Positions 44,656-53,328 of a stretch of DNA of 64,000 bases are shown in pieces. The notes under the pieces were generated by a model. The model was not told the DNA's origin, did no database searches, and worked only from the letters and a program-made list of their open reading frames with translations. The stretch covers positions 403,857-467,856 of the forward strand of contig NZ_CP049740.1 in NCBI RefSeq assembly GCF_011100465.1, written 5' to 3'. The translations under genes were made by a program, and so were the position numbers. This DNA is from Jeotgalibaca arthritidis (GTDB lineage: Bacteria > Bacillota > Bacilli > Lactobacillales > Aerococcaceae). Each line of letters starts with the position of its first letter. Position 1 is the stretch's first letter.

Positions 44656-45665
44656 TTGATTTCCTCATTCCGTTTGAATTTTTCACTAGGAGTCTTACTT
44701 AATAAATAACGTTCTTGTGGCTGGTTCCATAAGGTTTCATAATCAATTTTGTCCCAAAAACGGGTGTTGTAATCAATAAAAATTGACTTTGGCTTTTCTG
44801 TGCTCTTTGCTAAATCAGCAAAATAAGTGTTGTTTTTAAAAGCCGGAATCTCATACAAATCTCTGGCATATCCCCAGATATTTTTAAAGTCCACAATGCG
44901 ATTGCGAATTGGACCCAAGTTTTTAAAGTAACGAGTATCGAAACGCGCTAACGTTACAAATAAACGAATATCTGAATCCGTTACATAATCACCGAATAAA
45001 AACCGATTGTTTTCTAGGCGCTCTTCAATCTCATCAAAGGCTTGGTACAAATTATTGTATGCATCATTATATGCTTCTAAAGATTGGGCAAACATTGCTT
45101 TATAAACGCCATTGTTCACATGTTCGAATAGATAATCATTATAGGCATCGATTTCTTCCCGCAATTCTTCCGGATACAAATCCGGTGCATCTGGTGCTTG
45201 AAAAGGACGAAATTCTGTTTCAAAATAATTTGTTAGCCAGACATAGTCATTGTTGATGACTCTTTTCGTTTTTACATCCACGACTGCTGGTACCGTAGCA
45301 CGACCTTTATACTCTGGATCTGCATTAGCATATAGTTCGCTTAAAAATTGGACATCTAAAACGGGATCCTTGTTTCCTTCATCAAAAACAAATTCCCATC
45401 CTAGATCTTTTTCACGGGGCGTTCTGCCTACTAAATTTACACTAATGACATCTTGAAGTCCTAATAACTCAATAGCAATCGATGCACGGTTTGACCAGTG
45501 GCATCCCTTTGCCCAAACTAAACGATATCGTCCAGCTTCAACTGGATTGTGTTCTTTTCCTGATCCAAAAGGCGTGTCAAAATGATTTTTCTGACGATGA
45601 AAATACCCCTTTTCATCAATTTCATTTACTAATTCGCTTGGCCTTTCCCGAACTTCTTGTACCAT
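44652..45665 (-). CDS. Xi-class GST-like protein, paralogue 3 (divergent active site)
   Basis: 337 residues of the glutathionyl-hydroquinone reductase (ECM4/YqjG/PcpF) family: N-terminal H-F-D-T-P-F-G, W-A-K-G-C-H-W-S-N-R around Cys55, V-P-A-V-V-D, N-N-D-Y and the helical C-terminal domain with L-F-G-D-Y-V-T-D-S-D-I-R. The active-site loop is C-H-W-S instead of C-P-W-A, although the Cys is kept. Third of three tandem copies, and translationally coupled to the transporter gene. Probably acts on another thiol adduct or has changed specificity. Confidence 0.82.
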   Translation of the reverse strand: MVQEVRERPSELVNEIDEKGYFHRQKNHFDTPFGSGKEHNPVEAGRYRLVWAKGCHWSNRASIAIELLGLQDVISVNLVGRTPREKDLGWEFVFDEGNKDPVLDVQFLSELYANADPEYKGRATVPAVVDVKTKRVINNDYVWLTNYFETEFRPFQAPDAPDLYPEELREEIDAYNDYLFEHVNNGVYKAMFAQSLEAYNDAYNNLYQAFDEIEERLENNRFLFGDYVTDSDIRLFVTLARFDTRYFKNLGPIRNRIVDFKNIWGYARDLYEIPAFKNNTYFADLAKSTEKPKSIFIDYNTRFWDKIDYETLWNQPQERYLLSKTPSEKFKRNEEIK

Positions 45666-45667
45666 AT

Positions 45668-46636
45668 TTATTCCTCTTTTCTAGTTAATTTTTCTCTACC
45701 ATGTGCCATATTCCAATCCTCTAATGATGGTCCTTTTGGAAGAATTTTCGAAACAGTATTTTCTGTATCGATTGTTGTCGATAAAAAATAATGTTTTTTA
45801 ATTGCTTCAAAATTAGTTGTGTCCCCAAAACCTGGTGTCTGGTATAAATCACGAGCATAAGCCCATAAATTTGGATAGTCTTTAATACGTTTTTTATTCA
45901 CCCGAAAGGCGGTATAGTAGGCAACATCAAAGCGTGCTAACGTTACGTAGAGGCGGACATCTGCATCGGTTATTTCATTGCCGAATAAGTAGCGTTTGCT
46001 AGCTAGTCGTTCCTCTAGTTCGTCCAGACGTTTAAAGACTTTATCGTAGGCTTCTTCATATGCTTCTTGTGATCGAGCAAACCCAGCTCTATAAACGCCA
46101 TTATTAATATCATGAAATATACGCTCATTTAATTGCCGAATTTGCTCCTGAAGCTCTACGGGAAATAAATTTGGGGCATTTTTTTTATGAAACTTCGACC
46201 ATGCTGTCTCCAATTGATACGTTAATTCATGATAGTCATTGTTCACCACCTTTCCTGTTTCTATATCGACAACGGCAGGTACAGTTGGCCTTCCCTTATA
46301 ATGTGGATCCGCTTTTAAATAGGCTTCACTGATATATTGAATTCCTAATAAAGGGTCTAGATGATTTTCGTCTAATGTAAATGCCCAATCAATATGATCT
46401 AATGGCGGGCGTAATGGATCAGCCTCGCCGACACTGATGACATATTCCAACCCAAGCAACTTGCGGACAATAATCGAACGATGAGCCCAGGGACAAACTG
46501 CTGACCATAAAATACGATATTTTCCTGGTGCAACTGGCAACTCATTTAATCCTTCACCGAAAGGAGTATGGAACTGATTCTTTTGTCGATTGTATTTTCC
46601 GTTCGCTTCTATCTCAACAGTTTTTAATGCACACAT
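45668..46636 (-). CDS. Xi-class GST-like protein (glutathionyl-hydroquinone reductase family), paralogue 2
   Basis: 322 residues. F-H-T-P-F-G-E near 22, catalytic Cys48 in V-C-P-W-A-H-R-S, V-P-A-V-V-D-I-E, N-N-D-Y-H-E-L-T, and I-T-D-A-D-V-R-L-Y in the C-terminal domain. Known family members use a catalytic Cys to reduce S-glutathionyl adducts, releasing the thiol and the reduced acceptor. Only 2 bases separate it from paralogue 3. Context suggests thiol removal from sulfur-containing nutrients. Confidence 0.85.
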   Translation of the reverse strand: MCALKTVEIEANGKYNRQKNQFHTPFGEGLNELPVAPGKYRILWSAVCPWAHRSIIVRKLLGLEYVISVGEADPLRPPLDHIDWAFTLDENHLDPLLGIQYISEAYLKADPHYKGRPTVPAVVDIETGKVVNNDYHELTYQLETAWSKFHKKNAPNLFPVELQEQIRQLNERIFHDINNGVYRAGFARSQEAYEEAYDKVFKRLDELEERLASKRYLFGNEITDADVRLYVTLARFDVAYYTAFRVNKKRIKDYPNLWAYARDLYQTPGFGDTTNFEAIKKHYFLSTTIDTENTVSKILPKGPSLEDWNMAHGREKLTRKEE

Positions 46637-46653
46637 TGCGTTTCCTCCTCCGT

Positions 46654-47622
46654 TTACTCGAATCGATGACGGTCATGTGGTTCATTCCAAATGGAAATCT
46701 CTGGCCCTTTTGCAACAATGCCGTAGGGGTTATTTCCATGATTTCCCAATTGATAGCCTTTCTTTATTGCATCAAAATCAGTTGTATTACCAAAGCCAGG
46801 TGTTTGGTAAAGATCTTTCGCATAGTTCCAGATATTTGGAAAATCAATGATCCGATTGCGATTTGTCTTAAACACTAAATAGTATGCAACGTCAAACCGA
46901 ACAAGAGTCACATAAAAACGAACATCAGCATCTGTGATTTGATTGCCGAATAAATAACGTTGTGTAGACAATCGTTCCTCTAATATATCCAACCTAGCGA
47001 ACAGAGCATCATAAGCTTCTTCATATTTTTCTTGTGTTTTAGAAAAACCAGCTTTGTATACTCCATTATTCACTTCATGAAATAAAACTTCGTTAAAAGC
47101 ATCAATCTCATCGCGTAATTCTTCAGGATACAAGTCAGGTGCGCCCTCTTTATGGAATTTCTTAAAAGCTGTTTCCCAATAATTCGTCAATTTAAAGTAA
47201 TCATTATTTACTACTTTATTTGTTTTTACATCGACAACTGTTGGTACTGTTGCCCGTCCTTCATAAGTTGGATCCGTTTGTGCATAAATTTCTGGTAGAT
47301 AGCGAATGTTCAGTACAGGATCAACTCCGCCTTCATCTAACGAAAACTCCCAACCTTTGTCTGTTCTTATTGGACTTGCAGTACCCACGCTGATAACATC
47401 TTGCAAGCCAAGTAACTCACGCACGATGATGGAACGATGGGCCCAAGGACAAATTCCCGCCACCAACAGTCGATAGCGACCTGCTTCTACCGGTAAATCT
47501 CCTGGCCCGTCTCCAAATGGGGTATCGAAATGATTTCCTTGGCGAACGAATGCACCTTCTTTTGAAATTTCATGGGCATCCTCTGTAGTAGCAACTGTAA
47601 TAACTTTTATCTTTTCTGCCAT
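46654..47622 (-). CDS. Xi-class GST-like protein (glutathionyl-hydroquinone reductase family), paralogue 1
   Basis: 322 residues. H-F-D-T-P-F-G-D near 31, catalytic Cys58 in I-C-P-W-A-H-R-S, V-P-T-V-V-D-V-K, N-N-D-Y-F-K-L, C-terminal I-T-D-A-D-V-R-F-Y. Closest in layout to paralogue 2; the three are head-to-tail duplicates that have diverged. Gram-positive genomes rarely carry more than one of these. One base separates it from the upstream GNAT gene. Confidence 0.85.
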   Translation of the reverse strand: MAEKIKVITVATTEDAHEISKEGAFVRQGNHFDTPFGDGPGDLPVEAGRYRLLVAGICPWAHRSIIVRELLGLQDVISVGTASPIRTDKGWEFSLDEGGVDPVLNIRYLPEIYAQTDPTYEGRATVPTVVDVKTNKVVNNDYFKLTNYWETAFKKFHKEGAPDLYPEELRDEIDAFNEVLFHEVNNGVYKAGFSKTQEKYEEAYDALFARLDILEERLSTQRYLFGNQITDADVRFYVTLVRFDVAYYLVFKTNRNRIIDFPNIWNYAKDLYQTPGFGNTTDFDAIKKGYQLGNHGNNPYGIVAKGPEISIWNEPHDRHRFE

Positions 47623-47623
47623 T

Positions 47624-48073
47624 TTAATGAGCTCCTATCTTTTTCAAATTTTTCTCTGTATAAATAGTAGGAATACTGGATTCCAATTTGATACGTTCAT
47701 TCACTTGATAACCCAAGCGCTCATAAAATCCTCTAGCTTGCACTTGACTTGTAATTACAATTTTTTCGTATCCTTGTGTCCGAATCACTTCTTCTACCGC
47801 TTCTATCAATTTTCTGCCATATCCTTGGAATTGAAATTTAGGAACAATTGCGACTCTTTCAATTTTTGCAAAGTCTGAGTGGGTGGTGTTGATCCTCGCT
47901 GTTCCTATACCGTTACCTTTCTCTGCAAGCAAAACATACTGATACGTTTTGCCAGCTTTTTCATCAAATTCAAGTTCAATGGGAATTCCTTGTCCAATAA
48001 CAAATGTTTTCTTCCGAACTTCATAAACTAGAGCCAACTGCCAAACTTGGTCAACAACATAAATTTCCAACAA
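47624..48073 (-). CDS. GNAT acetyltransferase, first gene of the Met-T-box operon
   Basis: 149 residues (ElaA/YjcF-like GNAT): G-T-A-R-I-N, then motif A I-E-R-V-A-I-V-P-K-F-Q-F-Q-G-Y-G-R-K-L-I near 70-90 and F-Y-E-R-L-G-Y near 128. It could N-acetylate an S-substituted cysteine or similar, with the M20 enzyme at the operon end reversing the reaction. The two GNATs of the operon are not close copies, so they may act on different substrates. GGAGGTG precedes the ATG. Confidence 0.82.
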   Translation of the reverse strand: MLEIYVVDQVWQLALVYEVRKKTFVIGQGIPIELEFDEKAGKTYQYVLLAEKGNGIGTARINTTHSDFAKIERVAIVPKFQFQGYGRKLIEAVEEVIRTQGYEKIVITSQVQARGFYERLGYQVNERIKLESSIPTIYTEKNLKKIGAH

Positions 48074-48087
48074 TAAAAATCACCTCC

Positions 48088-48332
48088 AAAAAAATCCGCC
48101 CTTCTCTATCTTCATAGAGAAGGGCGGATTTTCCGTGTTACCACCTTCATTTATTGCTTCTTCACAGAAACAACCTCATTAAGTACATCACAAAAAATGC
48201 TTTATACTCAGTATTTTTAACGGGTACTACCGTCAATAGCTCATGTAACCACACTTGCCATTGATTGCTCAAAGACCATTTTCTTCTTGTTTCTTTCATC
48301 TATTCGCACCAAACATAGACTCTCTTTGCAAA
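48088..48332 (-). promoter_or_regulatory. Methionine T-box leader of the organosulfur operon
   Basis: Minus strand. Stem I base GCAAAGA paired with TCTTTG; the specifier loop ends ATG followed by G (ATG at plus 48277-48279). The T-box GGTGGTAACACGG gives UGGU, matching the A discriminator of tRNA-Met; a Trp reading (TGG, one base shifted) would need UGGC, so Met is favoured. A perfect 15-bp terminator follows (48092-48133). Methionine shortage should switch on the nine genes below. Confidence 0.88.
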
Positions 48333-48474
48333 CAAACAAGAATACTTATCTTATCAATGCATTCTTTTGATATTTCATTTCTTTAATTGAATACTAGAAT
48401 AGCATTGATTAGAAAATAATGATAATTGGTAAATTTTATCATCATCTATTAATTTTTATTATGGATAAGCCTGA

Positions 48475-48514
48475 ATAAGAAAAGCGGACAAGTCCGCCTT
48501 GGCCTATGAAAAAA
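48475..48514. repeat. 40-bp dispersed repeat, copy 2
   Basis: Exact copy of 4022-4061, including the gcggac-aa-gtccgc hairpin. Here the longer flank present at copy 1 is missing. Confidence 0.85.
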
Positions 48515-48531
48515 ACTGATGAGCCACTTTC

Positions 48532-48609
48532 TTAGCCGTTTTTTAAACTTATGACTCTAACAGCGGCCTCATTATTTGCATCAATATCTCTGAAGAATAA
48601 TAGTGCCAT
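48532..48609 (-). CDS. Possible 25-residue microprotein
   Basis: ATG 48607-48609 is preceded by GGTGGGAGAG and follows the ABC permease gene by 16 bases. It codes for M-A-L-L-F-F-R-D-I-D-A-N-N-E-A-A-V-R. It might be a translated microprotein, or the tail of a lost gene. Not recognised; reported because of the good ribosome site. Confidence 0.25.
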   Translation of the reverse strand: MALLFFRDIDANNEAAVRVISLKNG

Positions 48610-48625
48610 TGGCTCTCCCACCTCT

Positions 48626-49396
48626 CTAACTTCTTATCCCTTTTCCTGTATTAATCAGATAGTAACACACCGAATAGACAATAATAATAAACAGAACCAG
48701 AATCATAAGCGAAACCATAATCGGCACATCAGTCGTCCCCAAGAACCCATAACGGAAAGCAGAAATCATATAAACAATCGGGTTTACTTTTGATACGGTT
48801 TGCCAGAATGGCGGTAACATCGAAATGGCATAAAATACACCACCTAGATAAGTTAATGGTTGTAATACAAAGGTCGGTACAATCGACACATCATCATATG
48901 ACTGTGCAAAAACGCCATTTATTAGCCCAGCTAGAGAGAAAAGAATAGCCGTCATTAATAATGTCAGAATAACAATTAACCAAGAGAAAACATTCAATGG
49001 AACAAATAATAACGAAATAATGGTTACCAGTGTACCCACCAGCAGACTTCTTCCCAATCCTCCTAGGACAAATCCCCAAATAATCACATGCGTCGGCACT
49101 GGGGCTACTAATAATTCCTCAATATTTTTTTGGAATTTTTGTGAGAAAAATGATGAAGAAACATTTGAGTAAGAACTCGTGATAGCTGACATCATGATTA
49201 ACCCTGGTACAATAAACTCCATATAAGAGAATCCACCCATATCGCCTATGCGTCCACCAATCATTTTTCCAAAAATAACGAAATACAATGATGTGGTGAT
49301 AACAGGTGGTACCAAGGTCTGTACCCAGATACGCAGGTAACGGTTTGTTTCCTTGATCGCTAAACTTTTTAGAGCTGTAAAATAAAGACTAAACAT
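48626..49396 (-). CDS. ABC-2 type transporter permease
   Basis: 256 residues, six membrane segments, ABC-2 pattern with W-V-Q-T-L-V-P-P-V near residue 26, P-T-H-V-I-I-W-G and the late P-L-T-Y-L-G-G-V-F-Y signature. Exports a lipid, drug or polysaccharide together with the ATPase gene before it, which it overlaps by 8 bases. Substrate unknown. Confidence 0.9.
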   Translation of the reverse strand: MFSLYFTALKSLAIKETNRYLRIWVQTLVPPVITTSLYFVIFGKMIGGRIGDMGGFSYMEFIVPGLIMMSAITSSYSNVSSSFFSQKFQKNIEELLVAPVPTHVIIWGFVLGGLGRSLLVGTLVTIISLLFVPLNVFSWLIVILTLLMTAILFSLAGLINGVFAQSYDDVSIVPTFVLQPLTYLGGVFYAISMLPPFWQTVSKVNPIVYMISAFRYGFLGTTDVPIMVSLMILVLFIIIVYSVCYYLINTGKGIRS

Positions 49397-50324
49397 TTCT
49401 TTCCTCCAATTGGTGCTTTTCTTCTGTGATTTTCAAAAATAGTTCTTCTAAGCGGTTTGATTTATTCCGCATCGATAAGACTTTAATCCCTTGATTACTT
49501 AGTTGATTAAAGATGTCATTGACTCCTTGATTGCGTTCAACCTCTACTGTCAGCGTCAGGTCATCCTCAAATTCATAGCTATAGCCCTTGATTTCAGGTT
49601 TATAGTTATAGGCATCCAAGTCGAAAATAAACGTTTCATACTGTAACTTAGAAAGAAGTGATTTCATACTTGTATTTTCAATCAATGCACCCGATTGAAT
49701 AATCCCAATATTTCGACAAAGCATTTCAGCTTCTTCTAAGTAGTGAGTGGTTAAAATAATCGTTGTCCCACTTTTATTCAATTCTCTTAAAAATGCCCAC
49801 ATATCACGTCTTAATTCGATGTCCACACCCGCAGTCGGCTCATCTAAGATCAGTAATCGCGGTTCATGCATCAGCGCTCGAGCGATCATTAAACGACGCT
49901 TCATTCCACCTGATAGCATACGGGCACGAACGTGTCGCTTCTCCCATAAACTCGATTGCTTGAGATACTTTTCACTCCGCTTAAGTGCCTCCTTACGTGA
50001 AACACCGTAATAACCTGCCTGATTAACTACAATTTGTTGAACCGTCTCAAAGGGGTTGAAGTTAAACTCCTGAGGTACCAAACCGATTTGCTGCTTTGCC
50101 CGCTCTAAATCAGTATCCAGGTCATAATCAAAAACTTTTACTTGCCCTGATGTCTTGTTGACAAGTGATGTAATGATGCCAATGGTGGTTGATTTGCCAG
50201 CACCGTTAGGCCCCAGTAAAGCGTAGAAGTCGCCTTCTTCTACAGCCAAATCAATCCCTCGTAGTGCTTCAACACCAGTCGCATATACTTTTTTCAAATC
50301 TTTTATTTCTAATGCGTATGTCAT
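49389..50324 (-). CDS. ABC-2 type exporter ATPase
   Basis: 311 residues. Walker A G-P-N-G-A-G-K-S-T, signature L-S-G-G-M-K-R-R, Walker B L-L-I-L-D-E-P-T-A-G-V-D. C-terminal 80 residues form the DUF4162-like tail common in multidrug/daunorubicin-type exporters. Pairs with the permease at 48626. Confidence 0.92.
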   Translation of the reverse strand: MTYALEIKDLKKVYATGVEALRGIDLAVEEGDFYALLGPNGAGKSTTIGIITSLVNKTSGQVKVFDYDLDTDLERAKQQIGLVPQEFNFNPFETVQQIVVNQAGYYGVSRKEALKRSEKYLKQSSLWEKRHVRARMLSGGMKRRLMIARALMHEPRLLILDEPTAGVDIELRRDMWAFLRELNKSGTTIILTTHYLEEAEMLCRNIGIIQSGALIENTSMKSLLSKLQYETFIFDLDAYNYKPEIKGYSYEFEDDLTLTVEVERNQGVNDIFNQLSNQGIKVLSMRNKSNRLEELFLKITEEKHQLEERNV

Positions 50325-50920
50325 TTATTTGTTGTCTCCTTATGATATTATTCCTTATTTTAACATGTATTTGTCTTCTATGTGCGTCATTTAAAATAAA
50401 AGGGATTTAAGCGTTGTCCCTGCCACTATTAAGTCACGTTTGGGACTTTCACTCTTTAGAGTGTACCAATGCTGGGTAAACAAAAAGACGTTCACTTTGT
50501 TTGAACGCCTTTTTGTTCGATTGTCTCCCCACACCCAATTCAATTATCACCGAAACGGTAATGTGGTTTTTCAGTACTTTTTTAAGTTTTCTCTTTCTCC
50601 TATAAGTACGACCTGCTGGGAAAAGTATTTAGATTTGAGAACCTCTATAGAACATTTCTTTGTAGCAATACTGTACACTCCAAATGTAATTTCCCATCTC
50701 AAGCTTGCACTTTTATAAAAAAATAATATTCAGCTATACAACCTTCTTGATAAGCAACGTTAGTTGTTTCCGATATTCGACTCCCACTCATTTCACTGGT
50801 TTTTGCAGCAAGCTCGTAGTGTTCGATAGGCATTCCCATTGTACTAACATTGTTCGAGAACATTTGCTTCACAGGGTAAGCCATGACAAGTCCTTGAAGC
50901 TTTTTAAATCAAGATTCTAC
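50325..50920. other. 596-bp intergenic region with terminator and ORF remnant
   Basis: A terminator-type stem (aacaaaaagacgttca/tgaacgcctttttgtt) lies at 50479-50517. On the minus strand from about 50902 to 50699 is a short coding-like frame (F-K-K-L-Q-G-L-V-M-A-Y-P-V-K-Q-M-F) that begins right after a stop and has no start site; it is probably a gene tail. No family recognised. Confidence 0.5.
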
Positions 50921-51382
50921 TTACATCCCTTTCAGCAAATTGACCATTTCAATCGCTGAGACTGCTGAATCATATCCTTTATTTCCAGCTTTCGTACCGG
51001 CACGCTCTATGGCTTGTTCGATATTATCTGTCGTCAAGACCCCGAATATTATTGGCACTCCTGTGTTCATTGAAGCCGTCGCTACTCCTTTTGAAACTTC
51101 TGCACATACGTAATCATAATGCGATGTCGATCCTTTAATTACTGCTCCTAAAGTGATAATGGCATGATACTTTCCTGAAGCAGCCATTTTTTGTGCAACT
51201 AAAGGAATTTCATAAGCTCCCGGCACCCATGCGACCGTAATTTCTTCCTCTAACATGCCATGTCTTTTTAAACCGTCCACAGCTCCGCTTAATAATTTTG
51301 ATCCTATAAATTCATTAAATCGTGCAATAACAATACCAACTTTTATATCTTTTGCAATTAATTGTCCTTCAAGTATGTTCAT
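50921..51382 (-). CDS. ribH: 6,7-dimethyl-8-ribityllumazine synthase
   Basis: 153 residues. Lumazine synthase motifs: I-V-I-A-R-F-N-E-F near residue 18, V-P-G-A-Y-E-I-P-L near 53, [12 protein letters not shown] near 79 with catalytic His88. Condenses the RibB and RibD/phosphatase products. Last gene of the rib operon. Confidence 0.96.
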   Translation of the reverse strand: MNILEGQLIAKDIKVGIVIARFNEFIGSKLLSGAVDGLKRHGMLEEEITVAWVPGAYEIPLVAQKMAASGKYHAIITLGAVIKGSTSHYDYVCAEVSKGVATASMNTGVPIIFGVLTTDNIEQAIERAGTKAGNKGYDSAVSAIEMVNLLKGM

Positions 51383-51435
51383 TTTAATACCACCATTTAT
51401 GTTATTTTTTTAATACTGAATACTTACCTTTTTTC

Positions 51436-52629
51436 TTAATAATTCAGATAATGATGCATTTTTTCTTGCTTGGTCTTTAGATAGCTTTCATCTTCTGTAA
51501 AAGCCTCCATTTGAAGCGGAATTCTTTCTACAATATCTAAACCATATTTATTCATGCTTTCTACTTTCAAAGGATTGTTGGTCATCAGTCGTAGTTGCGA
51601 AACACCTAAATCATCAAAAATTTGTTTGCATTCATAATATTCTCGCAAATCAGCTGGAAAGCCAAGCGCCAAGTTAGCTTCAATTGTATCGTGTCCTTGA
51701 TCTTGTAATGCATAAGCTCTTATTTTATTTACCAAACCAATTCCACGTCCTTCTTGACGCATGTAAATCAAAATCCCTCTTCCTTCATCAGCAATACTTT
51801 TCATTGCTGCATCCAACTGTTGTCCGCAGTCACATTTTTTAGAACCAAATACATCTCCTGTCAAACATTCTGAATGAATACGACAAAGTACCGGTTCACC
51901 CTCACTGACTTCCCCCATAACCAAGGCGATATGGTGCTCACCACTTACCTCATGTTCATAAGCATAGATTTCAAAATCACCATATTTAGTAGGTAACAGT
52001 GCTTGAGATTGGCAGAAAATAACCTGTTCTTTGATTTTACGATACTCAATTAAATCAGCAATTGTACCGATTTTTAACTCATGAAGATTAGCTAAAGCCA
52101 TTAAATCATCTCTTCTTGCCATCGATCCATCTTCATTCATGATTTCACAACACAGGCCAACAGGTTCCAAACCTGCTAAACGCATTAAATCAACCGTTGC
52201 CTCTGTATGTCCATTTCGCACCAGTACACCTCCATCAACCGCTTCTAGCGGGAACATATGGCCGGGCCTTCTAAAATCTTCCGACTTTGCATCCTTGGAC
52301 ACCAGCTTCATAGCCGTCAGGGACCGTTCTCCAGCTGAAATACCTGTTGTAGTATCCACATGATCCACTGAAACAGTAAATGCAGTCCCGTGATTATCTG
52401 TACTATTTAGGCTCATTTGAGGCAATGCTAATCTTTTTGTATAGCTTTTAGGCATTGGCATACAAATTAGACCTTTGGCATAACTAGCCATGAAGTTTAT
52501 ATTTTCTTTAGTAGCAAATTCAGCAGCACAAATGATATCTCCTTCATTTTCTCTATCTTCATCATCCACTAATATAATGTTTTTCCCTTCTCTTAAATCA
52601 TCAAGCAATTCTTCAATCGTATTAAACAT
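51436..52629 (-). CDS. ribBA: Bifunctional DHBP synthase/GTP cyclohydrolase II
   Basis: 397 residues from ATG 52629 (GGAG 6 bases upstream). N-terminal RibB domain with D-D-E-D-R-E-N-E-G-D (acidic metal site) and H-T-E-A-T-V-D; C-terminal RibA domain with zinc cysteines in E-C-L-T-G-D-V-F-G-S-K-K-C-D-C-G and R-Q-E-G-R-G-I-G-L. Supplies both precursors of riboflavin. Confidence 0.96.
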   Translation of the reverse strand: MFNTIEELLDDLREGKNIILVDDEDRENEGDIICAAEFATKENINFMASYAKGLICMPMPKSYTKRLALPQMSLNSTDNHGTAFTVSVDHVDTTTGISAGERSLTAMKLVSKDAKSEDFRRPGHMFPLEAVDGGVLVRNGHTEATVDLMRLAGLEPVGLCCEIMNEDGSMARRDDLMALANLHELKIGTIADLIEYRKIKEQVIFCQSQALLPTKYGDFEIYAYEHEVSGEHHIALVMGEVSEGEPVLCRIHSECLTGDVFGSKKCDCGQQLDAAMKSIADEGRGILIYMRQEGRGIGLVNKIRAYALQDQGHDTIEANLALGFPADLREYYECKQIFDDLGVSQLRLMTNNPLKVESMNKYGLDIVERIPLQMEAFTEDESYLKTKQEKMHHYLNY

Positions 52630-52647
52630 GTCCCTCTCCATTCCGTT

Positions 52648-53301
52648 CTAAAAGAACCCATTCTCTCTTAATAACTCCGCTGTTACTTGTCCCTCTTGAA
52701 CATCCTCTTTGGAATCCAATCCTAGTAACTTCTCAACATACTTTCCAATCATATCGCATTCAAGGTTTACGGTATCACCCATTTTCTTTTGTAATAGGAT
52801 TGTCTCTTCCCCTGTATGAGGAATAATAGAGACTTTGAAAAACTGATCATTCACCGTGACTACTGTCAAACTAACACCATCAATGGCTATGGAACCCTTC
52901 TCGATAATGTAACGCAATAATTCCGGAGCTGTTTCAATCGTAATCCAAACGGCATTATCGTCACGCTTCAAGTTTCTAATCTTCCCTGTTCCATCGATAT
53001 GCCCGCTAACTATATGGCCGCCAAGTCGCGTTGCCAAACTTAATGCTCGTTCCAAGTTCACGTAACTTCCAGGTACTAATTCCCCTATGTTAGTCCTGTT
53101 CAAGGACTCGGACATGACATCTGCCTCAAAAAAATCATTTCCTACTTTCGTCACCGTCAAACAAATACCATTTGTGGAGATGCTATCTCCGATACGAGTA
53201 CCTTGTAATACTTTTTGTCCCTTTATTTTGAGTATCGAGGATTTTCTACCTCGTTTAATTGATTGAATGGTTCCCACTTCTTCAACAATTCCAGTAAACA
53301 T
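52648..53301 (-). CDS. ribE: Riboflavin synthase, alpha chain
   Basis: 217 residues with two lumazine-binding repeats, each starting around F-T-G-I-V-E-E-V-G-T and G-H-I-V-S-G-H-I-D-G-T-G; N-G-I-C-L-T-V and D-G-V-S-L-T-V mark the paired binding sites. Dismutates lumazine to riboflavin. 18 bases upstream of ribBA. Confidence 0.95.
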   Translation of the reverse strand: MFTGIVEEVGTIQSIKRGRKSSILKIKGQKVLQGTRIGDSISTNGICLTVTKVGNDFFEADVMSESLNRTNIGELVPGSYVNLERALSLATRLGGHIVSGHIDGTGKIRNLKRDDNAVWITIETAPELLRYIIEKGSIAIDGVSLTVVTVNDQFFKVSIIPHTGEETILLQKKMGDTVNLECDMIGKYVEKLLGLDSKEDVQEGQVTAELLRENGFF

Positions 53302-53328
53302 CGTATTCCTCCATTCAATTTTTTCTCT

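Noticed and set aside
48088..48332. Tryptophan reading of the T-box (TGG one base from ATG)
   Set aside because: UGGU fits the A discriminator of tRNA-Met, while tRNA-Trp (G) would need UGGC; the purine after ATG and the sulfur-type operon also favour Met.
50699..50884. 61-codon minus-strand frame after ribH
   Set aside because: No ribosome site, opens directly after a stop, no family recognised; listed only in the intergenic description.
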